This document shows, piece by piece, positions 1-6,760 of a stretch of DNA of 12,564 bases. The translations under genes were made by a program, and so were the position numbers. The stretch is from positions 1-12,564 of the forward strand of contig DAOUPU010000055.1 of assembly GCA_030625995.1 (NCBI GenBank), in the 5' to 3' direction. This DNA is from Flavobacteriaceae bacterium. GTDB lineage: Bacteria > Bacteroidota > Bacteroidia > Flavobacteriales > Flavobacteriaceae. Every line of letters starts with the position of its first letter. Position 1 is the first letter of the stretch. The notes under the pieces were generated by a model. The model did not search any database and was not told the DNA's origin. It worked only from the letters and a program-made list of their open reading frames with translations.

Positions 1-1
1 A

Positions 2-211
2 GATCATGAAGTTGAAGAGTTATTAAAAAATGCCAATCTGAAAATAGAAAAAAATGATCATTATTTAAATAAAACAAAAATCAGTGCAATGGTTCTTTTA
101 GAAGAGATAGAAGATGACATAGAGAAAGAGACCAGAAGAAAATTATTTGAAAAAATAATAATTACCATAAAAAATCCAACTGAGATAGAAATTACTGATC
201 GAAGCAAATAA
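2..211 (+). CDS. 3' end of an unidentified gene (partial)
   Basis: An open frame enters from the left edge and runs 69 codons to a TAA at 209-211. The visible tail is strongly charged and probably helical (stretches such as EEIEDDIEKETRRKLFEK), ending ...EIEITDRSK, with no membrane segment or motif I can name. It ends 11 nt before the ATG of the beta-barrel protein on the same strand, so the two are probably co-transcribed. In Bacteroidetes, barrel proteins of this kind often sit downstream of small regulatory genes, but nothing in these 69 residues shows that here. The start and most of the protein lie outside the window. Confidence 0.6.
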   Translation, partial: DHEVEELLKNANLKIEKNDHYLNKTKISAMVLLEEIEDDIEKETRRKLFEKIIITIKNPTEIEITDRSK

Positions 212-222
212 TAAAAAAATTC

Positions 223-1284
223 ATGAAAAAAATAGTAATAATCGGAATATTCATAAGTCATTTGTTCTTTTCTCCCCATATTTTTGCACAAGAAAATACA
301 GACAATAGCGAAAAAATAAAACTTTTAGAGCAAAAAAAAGAGAATCTTATAAGTGAGGAAAAAGAAGCTCTGAAAAGAGAGGTTATCGAAATAAATGAAA
401 GATTAGATAATGAGGAAATTACTGTCCAGGAAGCTGACGAGTTAAAGCTCGAGGCGGCAGATAAACATGCCTTAAATATTAAAAATAAATCTGCTATAAT
501 TGATAATTCAATCGCTCTTTTAGAAAGAGGGGAAACCGATGATATCAATGAAATAAAACCAGATGGTGTTAAAATAATCTTATTCGATTTTGAAAATGGA
601 GAGGCTATCGTATCTCTAAAAAATTCTAAAAAACCTAAAAAATTCGACAAACGTACCTATTCATATTTAGTAATGGCATTTGGTTTAAATAATGCAATCA
701 TTGAAGGGCAGTCATTTAATAACTCTCCCTATAGTGTTGGTAAAAGCTCATTTTTCGAAATAGGCTGGGCCTGGAGTACGCGCGTGTTAAACAATTCGGA
801 CGCAGTTCGTTTTAGGTATGGTTTTTCTTTTACTTTTAATGGATTGAACCCTATAGATAATATGTATTTTGTTCAAGATGGCAATCTTACTTATTTGGAT
901 GAGTTTTATACCGATTTGACAAAATCAAAACTCAGAATGGATAATTTGGTTTTTCCTCTTCATTTTGAATTTGGACCTTCTAAAAAACATGAAGGACATA
1001 ATTATATTAGATACTCCCGTAAAAAGAAATTTAAATACGGTATTGGAGGATATTTTGGTTTTAATTTGAGTACTCGACAAAAATTAAAATATTATGAAAA
1101 TGGGGCAAAACGTAAAGATAAAATTAAAAAGAGCTATAATACCAGCAATCTTATCTATGGATTGAGCAGTTATATTGGTTATAGTGTTTTTTCTCTCTAT
1201 ACAAAATATGATTTGAACAATATTTTTAATGATCCAAATCCCAAAGAAAATAATATTTCGTTAGGTATACGATTTGATCTATAG
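223..1284 (+). CDS. Secreted coiled-coil / outer-membrane beta-barrel protein
   Basis: This is a 353-residue protein of no assignable specific function. Residues 1-22 look like a Sec signal peptide (MKK, a hydrophobic run, cleavage likely after IFA before QEN). Residues 28-105 are Lys/Glu-rich and predicted helical or coiled coil (LLEQKKENLISEEKEAL, EINERLDNEEITVQEADELK). From about residue 140 to the end the pattern changes to alternating polar/aromatic strands (FFEIGWAWSTRV, FRYGFSFTFNG, KYGIGGYFGFNLS, NLIYGLSSYIGYSVFSLYTKYDL). The C-terminal strand is NISLGIRFDL, typical of an outer-membrane beta-barrel of the Bacteroidetes PorT/OMP_b-brl type. The coiled coil would then sit in the periplasm ahead of the barrel. 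The ATG at 223 begins the signal peptide and follows the upstream gene by 11 nt. Barrel assignment is from strand pattern and termini, not from a specific motif. Confidence 0.75.
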   Translation: MKKIVIIGIFISHLFFSPHIFAQENTDNSEKIKLLEQKKENLISEEKEALKREVIEINERLDNEEITVQEADELKLEAADKHALNIKNKSAIIDNSIALLERGETDDINEIKPDGVKIILFDFENGEAIVSLKNSKKPKKFDKRTYSYLVMAFGLNNAIIEGQSFNNSPYSVGKSSFFEIGWAWSTRVLNNSDAVRFRYGFSFTFNGLNPIDNMYFVQDGNLTYLDEFYTDLTKSKLRMDNLVFPLHFEFGPSKKHEGHNYIRYSRKKKFKYGIGGYFGFNLSTRQKLKYYENGAKRKDKIKKSYNTSNLIYGLSSYIGYSVFSLYTKYDLNNIFNDPNPKENNISLGIRFDL

Positions 1285-1362
1285 ACTTCTTTTAGAACCC
1301 ACCTTTACAAAAAAATGACTTAAATGAAATTTATGCTCATGAAACGAACATGAATAAACCCG

Positions 1363-1379
1363 CCTGCCGGACGGGCAGG
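1363..1379. repeat. REP-like GC-rich hairpin 1
   Basis: CCTGCC (1363-1368) and GGCAGG (1374-1379) form a 6-bp stem with a 5-nt loop. It lies in an AAACC...GGTTT context that extends the symmetry imperfectly. Its base composition stands out from the surrounding AT-rich DNA. The same core recurs 70 bp downstream, suggesting a dispersed palindromic repeat family rather than a gene-specific terminator, since no T-run follows. Confidence 0.6.
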
Positions 1380-1435
1380 TTTAATCAAGTATTTTACAAA
1401 AGGAAATGATTAAATTATTATGAGAGAACAGAGTG

Positions 1436-1456
1436 CCTGCCTGGCCAGTAGGCAGG
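1436..1456. repeat. REP-like GC-rich hairpin 2
   Basis: CCTGCCT (1436-1442) and AGGCAGG (1450-1456) form a perfect 7-bp stem with a 7-nt loop (GGCCAGT). It shares the CCTGCC/GGCAGG core with the hairpin at 1363-1379, so the two form a pair of related palindromes in one intergenic gap. Confidence 0.6.
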
Positions 1457-1508
1457 GTTACATTTGTTTTCAAAATTTCAATGAACTTATTTCTTGCTAA
1501 TTACAAAA

Positions 1509-1535
1509 TTGTAAACAAATGAAATAATATCTTTG
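1509..1535 (+). promoter_or_regulatory. Bacteroidetes-type promoter of tex
   Basis: TTG at 1509-1511 and TATCTTTG at 1528-1535 match the Bacteroidetes -33 (TTG) and -7 (TAnnTTTG) elements, with 16 nt between them. Transcription would start near 1541, about 14 nt before the tex ATG. Confidence 0.6.
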
Positions 1536-1554
1536 CTTAGATCAAATTCATTGC

Positions 1555-3711
1555 ATGTCATTATTAAAATATATTGTAAATCACACGGATTTACCTCTAA
1601 AATCTGTTGAAAATACCATTTGCTTAATCAATGAAGATTGTACCATTCCTTTTATTTCTCGATATAGGAAAGAAAGAACCGGTAATTTAGATGAGGTTCA
1701 AATTGGCAATATTGTAAAATATAAAGCCCGGTTTGAAGACCTGGAAAAGCGCAAAGAAACAATTTTAAAAGCGCTTACAGAACAGGAAGTGTTAAGTCAG
1801 GAATTAAAACAAAAAATAAATTCTGTAACCGATTTAACAACTTTAGAAGATCTCTACCTGCCCTATAAGAAAAAGAGGAAAACAAAAGCGGAAACTGCTC
1901 GCAAAAATGGCTTAGAGTCCTTAGCTAAAATAATCATGAGCCAAAATGCTAATGATCTGGAATACATCGCCTCTAAATATCTGAATGATAGCATTAAAAC
2001 TGAACAAAAGGCCTTAGAAGGGGCTCGATATATCATCGCGGAATGGATCAATGAGCGAACAGATATTAGAAATAACATACGTTATCAACTGGAAAAATTC
2101 GCACAAATTTCTACAAGTGCAATCAAAGCTAAAATAGAGGATGACAAGAGCCCTCAAGGTGAGCTGTCAAAACAAAAAGCGGAAAAATTCAGAGATTATT
2201 TTAATTGGTCTGAAGCCCTTAGCAGGTGTCCTTCTCACAGACTTTTAGCGATGTTAAGAGCTGAAAAAGAGGGTTATATTCGAATAAAAATTGAAATAGA
2301 TCATGATCGGGCAGTTCAAAAAATGGCAGATAGAATTATCCGTAGCAATAATGATTGTGCCTTTCAAATAAATTTGGCCATAAAAGATGCTTATAAACGA
2401 TTATTGTTTCCGGCATTATCCAATGAGATATTAACTAATGCAAAACTTAAAAACGATGACGAAGCAATACAAGTTTTTGCAAAAAATTTAAAACAACTCC
2501 TGCTGGCCGCCCCACTGGGTGAAAAAAATATCTTGGCCATCGATCCGGGATTTAGAACAGGCTGTAAAGTTGTCTGTTTAAATGCACAAGGGGGATTGGT
2601 TTATAACGAAACAATATATCCGCATGCGCCAAAGAAGGATTCCATTGGGGCAATAAAAAAAATAAGCACCCTTGTAGATGCCTATAAAATAGAAGCAATT
2701 GCCATTGGCAATGGTACCGCCTCAAGAGAAACAGAGCAGCTGATAAGAAAGATCCGTTTTAACAAAGACATCCAGGTATTTGTTGTTAGCGAAGCAGGAG
2801 CTTCCATCTATTCGGCCTCAAAAATTGCTAGAGATGAGTTTCCAAATTATGATGTCACCGTAAGAGGCTCGGTCTCTATAGGACGGAGATTAGCAGATCC
2901 TCTGGCTGAATTAGTAAAAATTGACGCTAAATCACTCGGAATTGGTCAGTATCAGCATGATGTGGATCAAACTAAACTGAAAAAATCATTAGATACGGTT
3001 GTAGAAAGTTGCGTTAATGCCATTGGTATAAACATTAATACTGCCAGTGAACCTTTATTGAGTTATGTTTCCGGTATCGGACCAAAATTAGCAAAGAACA
3101 TCATTCAATATAGAAATGAGCATGGCCCTTTTACTGATAGAAATGAAATAAAAAAAGTGCCAAGACTGGGATCAAAGGCCTATGAACAAGGTGCCGGTTT
3201 TTTAAGAATTAAGAATGCAAAAAACCCTTTGGATGATTCTGCCGTACATCCGGAAAGTTATGCAATCGTTAAAAAAATGGCAGAGGATAATTCTATGATT
3301 GTTATCAAATTAATTGGTAATAAAGAGGTCTTAAAAGGTCTTGATCTAAAAAATTATTGTACTGATACCATTGGATTACCAACATTGACTGATATTATTA
3401 ATGAATTAGAAAAACCGGGAATAGATCCGCGTGAAAAAGCAAAGGTTTTTACTTTTAATCAAAACATCAAAACGATTAATGATCTCAGAATAGGACAATT
3501 ACTTCCTGGTATCGTAAATAATGTTACCAATTTTGGATGTTTTATTGATTTGGGAATTAAAGAAAGTGGACTGGTTCATGTCTCCAACTTATCGGATAAG
3601 TTTGTTAAAGATGTCAGTGAAATTGTACATTTACACCAACAGGTCATCGTTAAAGTATTAGAGGTTGATGTGGCAAGAAAGCGCATTCAACTATCCATGA
3701 ATTATAAATAA
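1555..3711 (+). CDS. tex: Tex family transcription accessory protein, S1 RNA-binding
   Basis: Tex is a conserved cytoplasmic nucleic-acid-binding protein linked to transcription; its exact biochemical role is not settled. At 718 residues this is close to the usual Tex length and looks complete. The N-terminal helical domain contains the family signature TIPFISRYRKERTGNLDE (31-47) and LEDLYLPYKKKRKTKAE (97-113). A YqgF/RNase-H-like domain begins at about 325 (NILAIDPGFRTGCKVV). The segment LGIGQYQHDVDQ (461-472) leads into a helix-hairpin-helix region (LLSYVSGIGPKLAKNIIQYR, 501-520). A C-terminal S1 domain spans about 647-716 (GQLLPGIVNNVTNFGCFIDLG...GLVHVSNLSD...VLEVDVARKRIQLSM). The ATG at 1555 gives the expected N-terminus and lies just downstream of a good promoter. 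The glycerate kinase gene follows after 16 nt and is probably co-transcribed. Confidence 0.95.
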   Translation: MSLLKYIVNHTDLPLKSVENTICLINEDCTIPFISRYRKERTGNLDEVQIGNIVKYKARFEDLEKRKETILKALTEQEVLSQELKQKINSVTDLTTLEDLYLPYKKKRKTKAETARKNGLESLAKIIMSQNANDLEYIASKYLNDSIKTEQKALEGARYIIAEWINERTDIRNNIRYQLEKFAQISTSAIKAKIEDDKSPQGELSKQKAEKFRDYFNWSEALSRCPSHRLLAMLRAEKEGYIRIKIEIDHDRAVQKMADRIIRSNNDCAFQINLAIKDAYKRLLFPALSNEILTNAKLKNDDEAIQVFAKNLKQLLLAAPLGEKNILAIDPGFRTGCKVVCLNAQGGLVYNETIYPHAPKKDSIGAIKKISTLVDAYKIEAIAIGNGTASRETEQLIRKIRFNKDIQVFVVSEAGASIYSASKIARDEFPNYDVTVRGSVSIGRRLADPLAELVKIDAKSLGIGQYQHDVDQTKLKKSLDTVVESCVNAIGININTASEPLLSYVSGIGPKLAKNIIQYRNEHGPFTDRNEIKKVPRLGSKAYEQGAGFLRIKNAKNPLDDSAVHPESYAIVKKMAEDNSMIVIKLIGNKEVLKGLDLKNYCTDTIGLPTLTDIINELEKPGIDPREKAKVFTFNQNIKTINDLRIGQLLPGIVNNVTNFGCFIDLGIKESGLVHVSNLSDKFVKDVSEIVHLHQQVIVKVLEVDVARKRIQLSMNYK

Positions 3712-3727
3712 ACCATCCAAGCAACTC

Positions 3728-4855
3728 GTGAAATTTGTTCTAGCTCCAGATAAATTTAAAGGCTCTTTAACAGGAATTCAATTTTGCGATGCAGTAGAAA
3801 AAGGAATAAAATCCGTGTTCCCTGAGGCTGAAATTTTAAAACTGCCCTTAGCAGATGGTGGAGATGGAACCATAGAGATCCTGGATTACAATCTCCATGG
3901 TGAAATTATTGAAGTAGAGGTAAAAGATCCTCTCTTTCGTCCAATCCAGGCTTCCTATCTTTTTATCAAACCTTCCTCTACGGCGTTTATCGAAATGGCC
4001 GAGGCTTCAGGAATGAAATTATTATCTTCTGATGAGCAAAATTGTTTTTTTACCACAACCTATGGTACCGGAGAACTAATTCTCGATGCTATAAAAAAAG
4101 GAGCTAAAAACATTATACTCGGAATAGGTGGGTCTGCAACAAATGATTGTGGTATTGGAATGGCCAGTGCTCTTGGTTTTAAATTTTTAGATAAAGATGA
4201 TAATGAAATTATTGCCATTGGTAAAAATCTGTCGGAAATAAAGAAAATTGATACTGCTTATATAATTAAAAATTTAAGTCAAATTAATTTTAGTGTGGCA
4301 TGTGATGTTACAAATCCTTTGTATGGAGCAGATGGTGCAGCCTATGTATATGCTGCTCAAAAGGGAGCTAATATTGATGAAATCAGAATATTGGACCAAG
4401 GATTAAGGAATATGGCCACCTTATTTAAAGATCAATTCAAGATTGATACTCAAAATGTTAAAGGGGGAGGTGCTGCCGGTGGTATGGGTGCAGGGGCCAA
4501 AGTTTTTTTAAAGGCAAATTTAATTTCAGGAATTGATCTGATCAAAAAACTTGTTGATTTTGATAGCAAAATTCGAAATGCCGATTGGATAATTACAGGT
4601 GAAGGTAACTTAGATCATCAAACACTCTCGGGAAAAACCATTCAGGGGGTTATTGCCTCCGCCAAAAAATATAATATCCCTGTAGCTGCCTTCTGTGGAA
4701 GTATAAGTTTAACTCAAAAAGAATTAGATAAGGTGGGTATTACCTATACTAGTTCTATAATAAAAAAATCAAAAAGTTTAGAGGATGCAATGGTAAATAG
4801 CTCTGATTACCTTAATAATATTTCTTCTGCATTTATTAAAAAATTCTTCATTTAG
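3728..4855 (+). CDS. glxK: Glycerate kinase, type 1 (GlxK/GarK family)
   Basis: The enzyme phosphorylates D-glycerate with ATP, in this family usually to 2-phosphoglycerate, feeding glycolysis from glyoxylate, serine or glucarate breakdown. The 375-residue length is normal. Family motifs are in order: APDKFKGSLT at 6-15, LADGGDGT at 41-48, GIGGSATNDCGIGMASALGF at 132-151, CDVTNPLYGADGAAYVYAAQKGA at 192-214, the glycine-rich GGGAAGGMGAG at 247-256, and ITGEGNLDHQTLSGK at 289-303. The start is a GTG at 3728, chosen because MKFVLAPDKFKGS is the conserved N-terminus and no ATG precedes it. It lies 16 nt after tex without its own clear promoter, so it probably depends on tex transcription. No other glyoxylate or glucarate gene is nearby, so the physiological source of glycerate is not shown. 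Confidence 0.92.
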   Translation: MKFVLAPDKFKGSLTGIQFCDAVEKGIKSVFPEAEILKLPLADGGDGTIEILDYNLHGEIIEVEVKDPLFRPIQASYLFIKPSSTAFIEMAEASGMKLLSSDEQNCFFTTTYGTGELILDAIKKGAKNIILGIGGSATNDCGIGMASALGFKFLDKDDNEIIAIGKNLSEIKKIDTAYIIKNLSQINFSVACDVTNPLYGADGAAYVYAAQKGANIDEIRILDQGLRNMATLFKDQFKIDTQNVKGGGAAGGMGAGAKVFLKANLISGIDLIKKLVDFDSKIRNADWIITGEGNLDHQTLSGKTIQGVIASAKKYNIPVAAFCGSISLTQKELDKVGITYTSSIIKKSKSLEDAMVNSSDYLNNISSAFIKKFFI

Positions 4856-4856
4856 C

Positions 4857-4896
4857 AATTGAATATTTGCAAGAATATCTTAGTATTTCTTCAATT
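4857..4896 (+). terminator. Weak terminator-like hairpin after glycerate kinase
   Basis: Immediately after the stop codon, AATTG (4857-4861) can pair with CAATT (4892-4896), and AAGAATA (4871-4877) with TATTTCTT (4884-4891) with one bulge. A short T-run follows (4895-4898). The structure is AT-rich and imperfect, so this is a tentative call. Confidence 0.3.
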
Positions 4897-5012
4897 TTAG
4901 AATGCCATCAAAAGGTCCGAAGAGCTGGATTTGTTCTAACCATCTAGGTTAAAATACTTTTCCATTAATATTAATTTAAAGTCTTACTAAAATTGTAACT
5001 TAGAGCTGTGAA

Positions 5013-5483
5013 ATGAAAAGTTATAAAAACATAAATGACCCCCAAAGAAGTTTTGTAGCTGCGTATGTTGAAAAGCATGCTGAAAAGAATATGTTTTTTA
5101 GTCATATAAAAGAAATAATAGATTGGAAAACTATAGATCAGGAATTAAAGAAAGTATATAAAAAGGGGCTCAAAGAAAGAGGTGCAAAAGCGTATTCTCC
5201 ATTACTTTTATTTAAAATGCAGCTGATCTCTATTTGGTATGATCTTTCTGATGTACAAACAGAAGCTATGGTAAATGATAGTTTATCTGCCATGAAATTT
5301 TGCAATTTGACCATTGAAGACCCTGTGCCCGGACACAGCACTTTGAGCAGATTTAAAAAAGAACTGGTCGATAAAGAAGCAACTGATAAAATACTTGATA
5401 TAATCCAGTCTCAATTAACAAAACTTGGATTAAAGGTAATTAATGGTAAAGCCCATGTGGATGCCAGATTGATTCAAGACTAG
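5013..5483 (+). pseudogene. IS5-family transposase, 5' remnant (truncated)
   Basis: The 156 residues match the N-terminal half of IS5-type (InsH/DUF772) DDE transposases. The segment LLLFKMQLISIWYDLSDVQTE (63-83) corresponds to the Y-x-LSD motif of the N-terminal domain. It is followed by DPVPGHSTLSRFKKEL and by NGKAHVDARLIQD, which aligns with the VDATII segment around the first catalytic Asp. The frame stops at 5481-5483, seven codons after that HVDA, so the second Asp and the Glu of the DDE triad are missing. Complete members are roughly twice as long. No terminal inverted repeat could be recognised at either end. The 3' part seems to have been replaced by the ORF6N region that begins 20 nt downstream on the other strand. 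It is probably inactive. Confidence 0.8.
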
Positions 5484-5804
5484 ATTTTCATTACTATAAC
5501 CTTCATTTTTTATATCCTGTTTTTTGTCTTGGGTTTTGATCTTCTTTCTTTTCCAGGAGCTTATCTAAATAACCAAAAACCAATTCTATATTTTTATTTT
5601 GATGAGATAGGTTCTTCTTAATTTCTTCTATTTCCAATTTAATATTCAAATTATCCATTAACGTTTCACGTATTTTAGTAAAAACCCGTATTATTTGAAT
5701 GTTAACTTTTATTGCAGTTGAACTATTTAATACACTTGATAACATGGCAACACCTTGTTCAGTAAAAACCATAGGACTATAGCGTAATCCCATTTTGTCT
5801 GAAG

Positions 5805-5835
5805 AATTGGAGGAGCCGAAATGGCTCCTCCAATT
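5805..5835. repeat. Perfect intragenic palindrome in broken ORF6N copy
   Basis: AATTGGAGGAGCC (5805-5817) and GGCTCCTCCAATT (5823-5835) are perfect 13-bp inverted arms around a 5-nt loop (GAAAT). The dyad centre, base 5820, is the first base of the Phe codon in WRSHFGSS. The intact paralogue has a different palindrome centred on the equivalent base. Confidence 0.9.
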
Positions 5836-5865
5836 ATCAAACTCTTCTTTTGTGAGTTCAAACAT

Positions 5866-5984
5866 AAAAAAAAACAGAGTAAGTTTAGATTTTGAAATTG
5901 AGATCCCGCTAAAAGAGCGGGATTAGTTCAACTATCTTTTTTAATCTGTTCTAATGAAACTTTTTAAAAAAGAGTTTCACTAAT
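5866..5984. other. 119-bp insert inside the broken ORF6N gene
   Basis: This segment separates two contiguous parts of the ORF6N homology. The 6-bp ATAAAA occurs at both edges (5864-5869 and 5983-5988) and could be a target duplication, although the context is A-rich. Inside are two hairpins. ATCCCGCT/AGCGGGAT at 5903-5923 is a perfect 8-bp stem with a 5-nt loop. TGAAACT/AGTTTCA at 5955-5979 extends outward with wobble pairs. No terminal inverted repeats of an IS or MITE are evident. Confidence 0.55.
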
Positions 5985-6178
5985 AAAATCTTTTGGGAAA
6001 CGGTCAATATTTCTACGTACCTGTCCTTTAATTGCTTGGTCGCAACACCATAAAGTTTAGCTAGATCTCTATCCAACATAACTTTCTGACTTCTTATTAA
6101 ATAGATCTTAATTGTAATGATCTCGTCTGGTATGGATATTAATTTATTCATTCTATTTTATTATCATAGAACATAATG

Positions 6179-6691
6179 TTATTTCTTAAAACCGATTTTA
6201 TGTCTCGATTTTTCTTTTTGATTGACTAATAATCTTTCCAATATCTTAAATATTTCACCAAATTGTTTTTGGTTTTGAGCTTCCATTTGGTGTATTTTAT
6301 TACTTATTTCTTCGAAGTTTATTGCAAATTTTCGAAGTTGAACAAATGTTTCAATGATATGTAAGCTCATTCTGATTGCTTTATCACTTTTAAGAACACC
6401 GGATAGCATTAATATTCCGTGCTCAGAGAATGCAAATGGAGGATACCTAGAATATCTTCCTCTTTCTAAGGTCGCAAATTGCGACCTTAAAGAAAAATAC
6501 TCCTTTGATGTCAATTCAAACATAAATGTTTTTGGGAAACGCTCTATATTTCTCCTTACTTGTTCCTTTAATCTTTTAGTCTCTACTCCATAAAGTTCAG
6601 CCAAATCTCTATCCAACATCACTTTCTGACCTCTAACTAAATAGATCTTATTAGTAATAATCTCATCAGGTATGGATAATTCCTTGCTCAT
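6179..6691 (-). CDS. ORF6N-domain protein (intact, KilA-like DNA-binding family)
   Basis: This 170-residue protein is of the ORF6N type, a domain first noted in phage and mobile-element proteins and thought to bind DNA; the exact role is unknown. The N-terminal signature is IPDEIITNKIYLVRGQKVMLDRDLAELYGVETKRLKEQVRRN (7-48), then RFPKTFMFELTSKEY (51-65), LRSQFATLERGRYSRYPPFAFSEHGILMLSGVL (68-100), and a C-terminal helical coiled segment (FEEISNKIHQMEAQNQKQFGEIFKILERLL) ending in a basic tail. Length and ends agree with the family, so it appears intact. The ATG at 6691 opens the conserved N-terminus. It lies downstream of ssb on the same strand with a strong hairpin between them. A broken tandem copy follows after 27 nt. 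No promoter of the TAnnTTTG type is seen in front. A palindrome lies inside the coding region at 6467-6489. Confidence 0.85.
   Translation of the reverse strand: MSKELSIPDEIITNKIYLVRGQKVMLDRDLAELYGVETKRLKEQVRRNIERFPKTFMFELTSKEYFSLRSQFATLERGRYSRYPPFAFSEHGILMLSGVLKSDKAIRMSLHIIETFVQLRKFAINFEEISNKIHQMEAQNQKQFGEIFKILERLLVNQKEKSRHKIGFKK
6467..6489. repeat. Perfect intragenic palindrome in intact ORF6N gene
   Basis: TAAGGTCGCAA (6467-6477) and TTGCGACCTTA (6479-6489) are perfect 11-bp arms around a single central base, 6478. That base is the first base of the Phe72 codon in LRSQFATL. It is centred on the codon homologous to the palindrome of the broken copy, but with different arm sequence. Confidence 0.9.
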
Positions 6692-6711
6692 TTTAATATT
6701 TTAATTTAAAA

Positions 6712-6757
6712 TTCATCGGATGGCTATAACTTGTTCTGAATATAGCCATCCGATGAA
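6712..6757 (-). terminator. 17-bp perfect hairpin between ssb and ORF6N gene
   Basis: TTCATCGGATGGCTATA (6712-6728) and TATAGCCATCCGATGAA (6741-6757) are perfectly complementary with a 12-nt loop. The stem begins 3 nt after the ssb stop codon. On the minus strand it is followed by an AT-rich stretch (TTTTAAATT) rather than a clean T-run. It is best read as the ssb transcript terminator or 3'-end stabiliser. It could also limit read-through into the ORF6N gene, whose ATG is 20 nt beyond. Confidence 0.6.
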
Positions 6758-6760
6758 GAA

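Larger units (their letters stand above)
1285..1554. other. 270-bp intergenic region with two REP-like hairpins
   Basis: No convincing gene is seen. The stretch holds two GC-rich CCTGCC/GGCAGG hairpins in otherwise AT-rich DNA and, at its right end, the tex promoter. No T-rich terminator follows the barrel gene directly. Confidence 0.6.
5503..6151 (-). pseudogene. ORF6N-domain protein gene, broken by frameshift and 119-bp insert
   Basis: This is a degraded paralogue of the intact ORF6N gene at 6179-6691. Reading the minus strand from the ATG at 6151, the protein matches the N-terminus of that gene (ISIPDEIITIKIYLIRSQKVMLDRDLAKLYGV). Near 6024 one base is missing from the codon equal to Glu43 of the intact copy; restoring it gives LKEQVRRNIDRFPKDF. 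At 5984 the homology breaks and resumes at 5865 with MFELTKEEF, which continues to the C-terminus (...RQKTGYKK). Residues 56 and 57 of the intact protein are therefore separated here by 119 bp (5866-5984). The remaining C-terminal half contains MVFTEQGVAMLSSVLNS, the ORF6N core, and a coiled tail. The internal ATG at 5865 has no recognisable ribosome site, so I treat the locus as a pseudogene. It carries a perfect 13-bp palindrome at 5805-5835. Confidence 0.82.

Noticed and set aside
258..650. 130-codon minus-strand frame, Ser/Phe-rich
   Set aside because: It is fully inside the coiled-coil part of the barrel gene and is the antisense of Lys/Glu-rich codons, with no family features.
1363..1456. 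CRISPR repeats
   Set aside because: Only two imperfectly matching hairpins with no constant repeat length, no spacers and no cas genes.
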